A stretch of 11,460 nt of DNA from Clostridiales bacterium (GTDB lineage Bacteria; Bacillota; Clostridia; Oscillospirales; CAG-272), in assembly GCA_016280525.1 (NCBI GenBank), contig JAEEGW010000226.1, positions 1 through 11,460 of the forward strand. Reading direction: 5' to 3'. Made by a program: the position numbers and the translations under genes. The notes beneath the pieces are model-generated. The model ran no database searches. It was not told the origin of the DNA and saw only the letters and a program-made list of their open reading frames with translations. Positions within the stretch are counted from its first letter, which is position 1; each line of letters starts with the position of its first letter. This document shows positions 1-5,525 of this stretch, piece by piece.

Positions 1-1143
1 CGTTGAAATCCCCATTTCACAGCCGAGCCCGAATTCGCCGCCGTCCGTAAAGCGCGTTGACGCGTTTACGTAGACCGCCGCGCTGTCCACGTTGTTTTGG
101 AAATACTCCGCCGCCGCCTTGTCTTCCGTCACTATCGCGTCGCTGTGATGCGTTGAATGCGCCGCGATGTGTGATACGGCTTCTTCAACTCCGTCAACGA
201 TCTTTACAGCCATTATATAATCAAGAAATTCCGTATCGAAATCAAGCTCGCCTGCGGGTACGCCGTCGATCATCGTCGCCGCTTCGGTGTCGAGCCGCAG
301 CTCTACGTTTGAGAGCCGCTCTTTCAGCTTCGGCAGAAATTCGGCTGCTATCGCGCGGTCAACAAGGCAGACCTCCGCGGCGTTGCAGACGGACGGGCGA
401 GACGTTTTTGCGTTATGCACGATGTCAAGCGCCTTTGCCTGATCCGCGGCTTTGTCAATATATACGTGACATATACCCGTTCCCGTTTCTATGCACGGGA
501 TAGTTGAATTCTGTAAACAGCTCTGTATAAGTCCTTTGCCGCCGCGCGGGATGAGTACGTCAACGAAGCCGTTTGCTTTCATAAGCTCGTTTGCGCTCTG
601 ACGCGAAGCGTCGGGGACGAGATTTATAAAATCCTCCGGTATGCCGCAAAGTCTTAACCCCTCGCGCATCGCTTCCACTATCGCTTTTGCCGAGCGGTAG
701 CAGTCGCTTCCGCTGCGCAGAACGCAGACGTTTGACGATTTGAAGCAGAGCACCGCCGCGTCAGACGTTACGTTCGGGCGGCTTTCGTAAATTATCGCGA
801 CGACGCCGAGCGGCACCGTCTTTTTCGTTATTTTAAGACCGTTCGGGCGCGTGTTTTCTGACAGTATCACGCCTACGGGATCGGGCAGGGAAGCGACGGC
901 TTCCATACCGTCCGTCATACCCTTTATGCGCTTTTCGTCAAGGCGCAGGCGGTCTAGCATGGACGCGGAGAGCTTGTTCTGCGCCGCTTCCACGTCCTCG
1001 GCGTTTGCTTTAAGTATCAGATCGCCGTGCGCTCTGATGCAATCCGCCATTTTATATATCGCCGCGTTTTTTATATCCGTCGTAAGCGACGGCGCGGAAT
1101 ACGACGCTTTTTTTGCAAGCGCCAGCATTTGCTGTGTGGTCAT
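1..1143 (-). CDS. proA: Gamma-glutamyl phosphate reductase (glutamate-5-semialdehyde dehydrogenase), C-terminus cut by window edge
   Basis: ProA reduces gamma-glutamyl phosphate with NADPH to glutamate-5-semialdehyde, the second step of proline synthesis, in the cytoplasm. The minus strand is open from an ATG at 1143 to base 1 (381 codons). The family's active-site region is clear: the segment NAKTSRPSVCNAAE places the catalytic cysteine at about residue 253. Also present are YESRPNVTSDA (residues 119-129), THHSDAIVTE (331-340) and the late signature NASTRFTDGGEFGLG (360-374), followed by EMGIST. ProA proteins are usually about 415 residues, so roughly 35 are missing beyond the left edge. The start overlaps the proB stop as ATGA and the Shine-Dalgarno is weak, which suggests translational coupling. 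One variation is LRSGSD near residue 142, where ProA usually has LRGGxE. Identification is by motif recognition and is very secure. Confidence 0.96.
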   Translation of the reverse strand, partial: MTTQQMLALAKKASYSAPSLTTDIKNAAIYKMADCIRAHGDLILKANAEDVEAAQNKLSASMLDRLRLDEKRIKGMTDGMEAVASLPDPVGVILSENTRPNGLKITKKTVPLGVVAIIYESRPNVTSDAAVLCFKSSNVCVLRSGSDCYRSAKAIVEAMREGLRLCGIPEDFINLVPDASRQSANELMKANGFVDVLIPRGGKGLIQSCLQNSTIPCIETGTGICHVYIDKAADQAKALDIVHNAKTSRPSVCNAAEVCLVDRAIAAEFLPKLKERLSNVELRLDTEAATMIDGVPAGELDFDTEFLDYIMAVKIVDGVEEAVSHIAAHSTHHSDAIVTEDKAAAEYFQNNVDSAAVYVNASTRFTDGGEFGLGCEMGIST

Positions 1144-1910
1144 TGTTTTTTACCCGTAAAGCGCGTGCCGACCGGCTTTCCCTCGCATATATCGTAAAGC
1201 GCCTCCGGCTTTGCGCCGTTGCATATCACCATATCTATGCCGCGCTTTGTGACAAGAGAAGCCGCGGACAGCTTCGTCTTCATGCCGCCCGTGCCGAGAG
1301 AAGTGGACGATCCCTCGCCTAAGCTCATTATATACCCGTCCATATCCGATACCGTGGGTATGAGCTCGGCGCTTTTGTCCTTGTGCGGATCGGCGGTGTA
1401 TAACCCGTCTATGTCGGACAGCAGCACGAGAAGATCCGCCTTTGCGCCTATCGCTACGAGCGCGGATAACGTGTCGTTATCTCCTATGCCGAGCTCCGCG
1501 GTCGACACCGTGTCGTTTTCGTTTATTATCGGCAAAGCGCCTAACTGCAGCAGTCTGTTTAACGTATTTGAAAAGTTTTCGTACTTTGTTTCATCTTCAA
1601 AATCGTCAGCGGTCAGAAGTATCTGCGCCACGTTGTGATGATATTCGCCGAAGAGCTTGTCGTAAACGTACATCAGCTCGCACTGGCCGACGGCCGCCGC
1701 CGCCTGCTTTGTGGGAATATCCGTCGGGCGTTCCGGTAAAGACAGCTTTCCCACGCCCATTCCGATAGCGCCGGATGATACGAGCAGTATCTCGTTGCCG
1801 GAATTTTTCAGGTCAGAAAGCACTTTCGCGAGTTTTTCCGTCTGCCTTATGTTAAGCCTGCCCGTTTTGTGAGCGAGCGTTGACGTTCCTACTTTTATTA
1901 CTATCCTCAT
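1140..1910 (-). CDS. proB: Glutamate 5-kinase, short form without PUA domain
   Basis: ProB phosphorylates glutamate with ATP to gamma-glutamyl phosphate, the first committed step of proline synthesis. The 256-residue protein is a complete amino-acid-kinase fold: IKVGTSTL at the N-terminus (residues 5-12), VSSGAIGMG (44-52), INENDTVS (129-136), GDNDTLSALVA (143-153), LLSDIDGLYTADP (163-175) and GTGGMKTKL (206-214). The E. coli enzyme is about 367 residues because it carries a C-terminal PUA domain. Here the protein ends right after the kinase domain, as in the known short ProB forms, so this is not a truncation. The stop overlaps the proA ATG by four bases. Its own ATG overlaps the stop of the upstream Gfo/Idh gene in the same way, and the only Shine-Dalgarno-like sequence is a weak GTGGA. 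Expression therefore probably depends on readthrough from the sugar-related genes upstream. Known ProB enzymes are feedback-inhibited by proline; whether this one is cannot be seen here. Confidence 0.96.
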   Translation of the reverse strand: MRIVIKVGTSTLAHKTGRLNIRQTEKLAKVLSDLKNSGNEILLVSSGAIGMGVGKLSLPERPTDIPTKQAAAAVGQCELMYVYDKLFGEYHHNVAQILLTADDFEDETKYENFSNTLNRLLQLGALPIINENDTVSTAELGIGDNDTLSALVAIGAKADLLVLLSDIDGLYTADPHKDKSAELIPTVSDMDGYIMSLGEGSSTSLGTGGMKTKLSAASLVTKRGIDMVICNGAKPEALYDICEGKPVGTRFTGKKQ

Positions 1911-2965
1911 TTTATTTCCACGCTTACGCCGGTCTTTGCCGACTCGTATACAGCGTCAATTATCTTCATAAGCCATACGCCGTCCTCCGCGGGCGCCAGA
2001 CATTCGCGCTTGCCCTCGGCGGCGTCAACGAAACCTATTATCTCGGAGACGAACGCCGGCTCGAAACGGAACGAATGCTCGCCTTCGGGGGTAAAGGTTA
2101 TGAATTTGCCGTCTTTCGTAGTTAAGACACGCATCTGATTGACGGAAGTTCCGGCTTTTGTGCCGAACAGCTGAACGTCGCCGACGTCGCCTTCGATATT
2201 GAGGTTGAAGCTCGCTTCGATAGACAGCGTCAAGCCGTTGTCAAAGCGGATCATCGCGGCGCAGAGGTCTTCAACCGTGTAGGGATGCTCGCCCTGATCG
2301 ACGACCCAGCCCAGCTCGCTTTCCGCGCGGTGCATACCTAAGTTGTCGTACGTCACGCCGAAAGCCGTCACGGGCTTCGGATTGCCGGCCAAATATCTCG
2401 TCAGGTCTATTACGTGCACGCCTAAATCTATCAGCGGACCGCCGCCGGAGAATTCTTTATCACCAAACCAGCCGCCCGGGCAGCCGTTCTGACGCAGATA
2501 AGTCGCTTTTGCGTAGTAAATGTCGCCGAAAGTGCCGTCAGCAACGAGCTTTTTGACGGTGTCCGCGTCCTCACCGAAGCGGCGTACGAAACCGAGCTGC
2601 AAAAGCTTGCCGGTTTTTTTCGCCTCGTCCGCCATCTCCTGCGCCTCGGCTGCATTCAGCGCCATGGGTTTTTCGCAGAGGACGTTTGCGCCGCCGCGCA
2701 GCGCGGCTATCGTGCAGTCCTTATGCGCGCTGTTCCATACGCAGACGCTCACGCAGTCAAGCTGCTCGTTTTTCATCATTTCTTCCGCGTTTGTATATTT
2801 CTTCGGGAAGCCGTATTTTTCGGCAAATTCGTCAAGCTTTTTTTCGTCTATATCGCAGCATGCCGCGAGCTCGACTCTGCCTTCAGCCTCAAGCTCTTTA
2901 TAGCCCTTCATGTGCCAGTGGCTTATGCCGCCGGTGCCAATTACGCCAACTCTCGTTTTTTTCAT
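1907..2965 (-). CDS. Gfo/Idh/MocA family NAD(P)-dependent sugar oxidoreductase
   Basis: This 352-residue protein has the two-domain layout of the Gfo/Idh/MocA family, whose members oxidise or reduce hydroxyl/keto groups of sugars, inositols and related compounds with NAD(P). The N-terminal Rossmann fold starts VGVIGTGGISHWHMKG (residues 6-21). The family's catalytic lysine motif CEKPMAL lies at 97-103 (Lys99). The second-domain motif GGGPLIDLGVHVIDL (174-188) carries the usual Asp180/His184 pair. The length is typical. A good Shine-Dalgarno (AGGGAG, 2975-2980) sits 9 bases before the ATG. The gene follows the TIM-barrel isomerase gene after 3 bases and overlaps proB by ATGA. The substrate cannot be read from the sequence. 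Pairing with a TIM-barrel isomerase is a recurrent arrangement in inositol and keto-sugar pathways, including redox-assisted removal of glycosides, so a keto-sugar or polyol substrate is a reasonable inference. Confidence 0.93.
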   Translation of the reverse strand: MKKTRVGVIGTGGISHWHMKGYKELEAEGRVELAACCDIDEKKLDEFAEKYGFPKKYTNAEEMMKNEQLDCVSVCVWNSAHKDCTIAALRGGANVLCEKPMALNAAEAQEMADEAKKTGKLLQLGFVRRFGEDADTVKKLVADGTFGDIYYAKATYLRQNGCPGGWFGDKEFSGGGPLIDLGVHVIDLTRYLAGNPKPVTAFGVTYDNLGMHRAESELGWVVDQGEHPYTVEDLCAAMIRFDNGLTLSIEASFNLNIEGDVGDVQLFGTKAGTSVNQMRVLTTKDGKFITFTPEGEHSFRFEPAFVSEIIGFVDAAEGKRECLAPAEDGVWLMKIIDAVYESAKTGVSVEIK

Positions 2966-2968
2966 AAT

Positions 2969-3823
2969 TTAATTCTCCCTTATGGTTTTCTTAAGAAATT
3001 CAACTGCCATGCCTATATCTTTTGCCGGGTCGTCTCCCGCCTCGCGCTCTATCGTCAAAAAGCCTTTGTAGCCTATTTCTTCAAGCGCTTTCAAGTACGT
3101 CGGGAAGCCTACGCCGCCTTCGCCTAACGGCACCTCGCGGAAGAACGATATCCCCGCTATGTCCTCGGGCGCGGGCGTTACGCCGTATATGTATTCCGGG
3201 TTTGTTTTATGAAGCATCAGCCCGTCCTTTGCGTGGGTGTGGACTATGTATTTTTTTAGGTTGAAAACGGCTTTTACCGGGTCGTCTCCCGTTACCATAA
3301 CGAGGTTCGCCGGGTCTAAATTCACGCTTACGCCGGTTGAGTCAAGGCTGTCAAGGAAGCCTTTTAAAACCTCCGACGTCTCAGGACCCGTCTCAACGGC
3401 GAAATGCGAGCCGATTGAATCCGCGTATTCCGCGAGCTGACGGCAGGCGTCCTGCATTATTTTATATCTTTCGTGACCGGGATCGCCCGGCACGACGCCG
3501 ATGTGAGTCGTAACGACGTCCGTTTCAAGATCCTTTGCAAGGTCGAGTATGCGCTTTGATTTTTCTATCAAGCCGGGGTTAAGCTCTGCGTGACCGAATC
3601 CGCGTCCCAGGTCGCCGCATATTGCGGAGAACACAAGGCCGTTTGATTTTACGTAGTCAAGCAGCTCTTTTCTTTTTTCGCCTTTTAAGTTCTCCGGCGA
3701 GTTTTCGCCTGACGTGGCGTACATCTGCAAACCTTTTGCGCCTATCTCAGCCGCTTTTTTTATGGCGTCTCTTATCGGGAGGCGGAAGGAATCCACCATT
3801 ACGCCTATGGGAAATGAATACAT
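2969..3823 (-). CDS. Sugar phosphate isomerase/epimerase, xylose-isomerase-like TIM barrel
   Basis: A complete 284-residue protein of the AP-endonuclease-2/xylose-isomerase-like TIM-barrel family, metal-dependent enzymes that isomerise, epimerise or dehydrate sugars and inososes. The family's metal ligands can be placed: Glu144 in AVETGPE, Asp170 in VNLDPANLV, His197 in HTHAKDG and Glu259 in TIERE. THIGV (residues 106-110) supplies the usual barrel histidine. There is no signal peptide, so it is cytoplasmic. The start is supported by AAAGGAG (3832-3838) 8 bases upstream of the ATG. It lies 27 bases after the LRR-dockerin gene and 3 bases before the Gfo/Idh gene, with no terminator between, so the three are probably cotranscribed from the promoter at 4854-4882. 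The exact reaction is unknown; inosose dehydratase-like, keto-sugar epimerase or hexulose isomerase roles all fit this fold. Confidence 0.9.
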   Translation of the reverse strand: MYSFPIGVMVDSFRLPIRDAIKKAAEIGAKGLQMYATSGENSPENLKGEKRKELLDYVKSNGLVFSAICGDLGRGFGHAELNPGLIEKSKRILDLAKDLETDVVTTHIGVVPGDPGHERYKIMQDACRQLAEYADSIGSHFAVETGPETSEVLKGFLDSLDSTGVSVNLDPANLVMVTGDDPVKAVFNLKKYIVHTHAKDGLMLHKTNPEYIYGVTPAPEDIAGISFFREVPLGEGGVGFPTYLKALEEIGYKGFLTIEREAGDDPAKDIGMAVEFLKKTIREN

Positions 3824-3850
3824 ACCGTTTTCTCCTTTATTAACTTTATA

Positions 3851-4846
3851 TTATTTGCTCACGTACCTGAACAGAGCAACAACGTCTTTGTTGTCAGCGT
3901 CGCCGTCCTGATTGAAATCGTATACGGAAAGGTCGGATACGCCGCCGGTTATGCCTCTGAAAAGCAGGACTATATCTTTGTTCGTAAGGTCGCCGTCGCC
4001 ATCACAGTCGCCCGGGACAACGCCGCTGAAATCCGTTATTATCCGCACGCCGGAGGGAAAACCCGTCTGATTTTCGCTCAGCTTTTCCCATTTTGCGGCG
4101 CTCCCTTTGAAATAAACGGTCTTAAGTCCGCCGCAGCCTAAGAACAGACAGTCGCCGAGCGACGATATGCTGTCCGGGAATATCACGCTTTCAAGTCCGG
4201 TGCAGTCGCGGAAGGCGTTCTCGCCGACAAACAGCACGCCGTCCGGCACGGTGAGTTTTTTTAGAGCGGTGCAGCCGCTGAACGCAAAGCCGCCTACCGT
4301 GCGCAGACTGTTCGGCAGTCTGACCTCGGACAGCTTTACACATCCTGCGAATATACCCTCGCTCAAAGTTACGGTGCCGCCCTCAATCTTTGCGGACGTA
4401 AGACTTTCACACTGTGCGAAAGCCCGCTTGCCCACGGTCTTTATGCTTGACGGAACGGTTATCCCCGTAAGCTTAACGCAGCCTAAAAACGCGTCGTCGC
4501 CTATTTTTTCTAACGTCGCAGGTAAAGAAACGCTTTTAAGCTCGGTACAGCAGGAAAACGCGCTGTCGCCTATATTTATCACTCCGTCCGGTATGACCGC
4601 GCCGGTTATCTTGCCGCAGTTTGAAAATGCAAACGGACACACAGCCGTAACGGGAAGCGTCCTGCCGCCTATATAAGCCGTTTTCGGTATATCAAGAACG
4701 CCGGACGGGGTCCCGTCGTAGCCGGACACCTCGCAGTGGTCGCCGCAGTCGCTGTATATAAGACTGCCGGACGAAGCCGACACACCTGCCGCAAAACAGG
4801 CGAGCGCAAAGGCAATAGCGAAAATAAAGCATAAAAACTTTTTCAT
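3851..4846 (-). CDS. Secreted BspA-like leucine-rich-repeat protein with C-terminal type I dockerin
   Basis: A 331-residue exported protein with three parts. Residues 1-25 form a signal peptide (MKKFLCF, then a hydrophobic core and a VSASS cleavage region). Residues about 60-250 are LRR_5/BspA-type repeats. Residues about 276-331 are a type I dockerin with two EF-hand-like calcium loops, DCDGDGDLTNKD and DFNQDGDADNKD, each followed by an LFR helix. BspA-type repeats are known for binding host or surface ligands, and dockerins dock to cohesin modules. No catalytic domain is visible, so binding or scaffolding is inferred. The reading frame stays open back to an ATG at 4882, but MKK at 4846 fits the signal peptide and the promoter at 4854-4882 excludes the upstream start. 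No Shine-Dalgarno precedes 4846, consistent with a leaderless message. It heads a run that continues into sugar isomerase, oxidoreductase and proBA genes, an odd company for a dockerin protein. Confidence 0.93.
   Translation of the reverse strand: MKKFLCFIFAIAFALACFAAGVSASSGSLIYSDCGDHCEVSGYDGTPSGVLDIPKTAYIGGRTLPVTAVCPFAFSNCGKITGAVIPDGVINIGDSAFSCCTELKSVSLPATLEKIGDDAFLGCVKLTGITVPSSIKTVGKRAFAQCESLTSAKIEGGTVTLSEGIFAGCVKLSEVRLPNSLRTVGGFAFSGCTALKKLTVPDGVLFVGENAFRDCTGLESVIFPDSISSLGDCLFLGCGGLKTVYFKGSAAKWEKLSENQTGFPSGVRIITDFSGVVPGDCDGDGDLTNKDIVLLFRGITGGVSDLSVYDFNQDGDADNKDVVALFRYVSK
4097..4669 (-). repeat. Eight 23-residue LRR_5 repeats with a periodic Phe-x-x-Cys
   Basis: This is a protein-level repeat within the LRR-dockerin gene. 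Phenylalanines fall at residues 74, 97, 120, 143, 166, 189, 212 and 235, and a cysteine follows three residues after each (77, 100, 123, 146, 169, 192, 215, 238). The phase is therefore exactly 23 residues (69 bases) over eight repeats. The repeats have diverged at base level, so this is an old protein repeat rather than a recent DNA tandem array. Confidence 0.9.
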
Positions 4847-4882
4847 GTTATAAATAATACCACATTCTTTTATAAATGTCAA
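4847..4882 (-). promoter_or_regulatory. Sigma-A-type promoter for the LRR-dockerin operon, predicted leaderless start
   Basis: On the minus strand a perfect -35 box TTGACA (4877-4882) is separated by 17 bases (4860-4876) from a -10 box TATTAT (4854-4859). Only seven bases, TTATAAC, lie between the -10 box and the ATG at 4846. With the usual -10 to start-site distance, transcription would begin at about 4846-4847, on or one base before the start codon. This promoter would drive the LRR-dockerin, isomerase, oxidoreductase, proB and proA genes. No terminator is visible between it and the RpiB-like gene, so readthrough from upstream is also possible. Confidence 0.82.
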
Positions 4883-4908
4883 TGTATTTTTATGCTGTCG
4901 TTATTATA

Positions 4909-5487
4909 TTAATCCTGTTTTTTGTCAAAATCGAGCGTAAGCTCGTAATCGCCGAGATGCTTCATTTTAAAGCCGTTTTTCTTGTATTCCTCGTAATCAA
5001 ACGCTTCAAGCTCGTCTATTGCAAGCTTGTGGAATTCGTAAAAATTATGCCACCATTCCCAGCCGGAGCCGAGCGAATTTGAAAGGTATGAGTCGGCAAT
5101 GTCGCACGCGGTCTGCGGAGCCACGTAAAACGCGCCCATCGCAAGGACGTTTACGCCGTTGCCGGTTATCGCTCTCGTGGCGGCGGGCAGACTTTCAACG
5201 ACGCCGGCGTGCACGTGCGGGCATTTGCTTGCCGCTATGTGTATCCCCATGCCCGTGCCGCAGAAAAGCAGCGCGCGCTCAAAATTCCCCTCGGATATCT
5301 GCGCGCCGACGCGAAGCCCCACGCGGTGGAACATATTCTCCGTATCAGCCGGGTCGCTGTCCTTCGTTACGCCCAGATCCGTTATTTTCCAGCCTTTTTT
5401 GCGCAGGTGCTCGACCACTACCTCTTTAAGAGGGAAGCCCGCGAAATCGGCGCCTACGACCAGATATTTGTCTTTTACGGTTTTCAT
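4909..5487 (-). CDS. RpiB/LacA/LacB family sugar-phosphate isomerase homologue with altered active site
   Basis: A 192-residue cytoplasmic protein. Residues 1-150 align by eye with ribose-5-phosphate isomerase B: VGADFAGFPLK (11-21), FCGTGMGIHIAASK (75-88) with the catalytic-type cysteine Cys76, and NGVNVLAMG (110-118). RpiB/LacAB enzymes interconvert aldose and ketose phosphates. Two histidines usual in RpiB are missing: the Asp-His pair near the N-terminus is Asp14-Phe15, and the ring-opening histidine before the NxxNVLAxG segment is replaced (ITGNGVNVL, 107-115). There is also a C-terminal extension of about 40 residues compared with the roughly 150-residue E. coli enzyme. It therefore probably does not act on ribose 5-phosphate; another sugar phosphate, perhaps one taken in open-chain form, is my inference. 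A good AAGGAG site lies 7 bases before the ATG. It follows the GH106-like lipoprotein gene by 38 bases without a terminator, so it likely acts on a sugar released by that protein. Confidence 0.88.
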   Translation of the reverse strand: MKTVKDKYLVVGADFAGFPLKEVVVEHLRKKGWKITDLGVTKDSDPADTENMFHRVGLRVGAQISEGNFERALLFCGTGMGIHIAASKCPHVHAGVVESLPAATRAITGNGVNVLAMGAFYVAPQTACDIADSYLSNSLGSGWEWWHNFYEFHKLAIDELEAFDYEEYKKNGFKMKHLGDYELTLDFDKKQD

Positions 5488-5525
5488 GATTTTCTCCTTA
5501 TTATTAGTTTTTTGTAAAACGGGAT

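Noticed and set aside
4167..4676. 169-residue plus-strand open frame
   Set aside because: It mirrors the LRR repeats on the other strand; its periodic wording comes from the repeat structure and there is no start signal.
4847..4882. Longer N-terminus for the LRR-dockerin protein from an ATG at 4882
   Set aside because: It would place coding sequence across the -35 and -10 boxes and put 12 extra residues before a clean signal peptide that starts at 4846.
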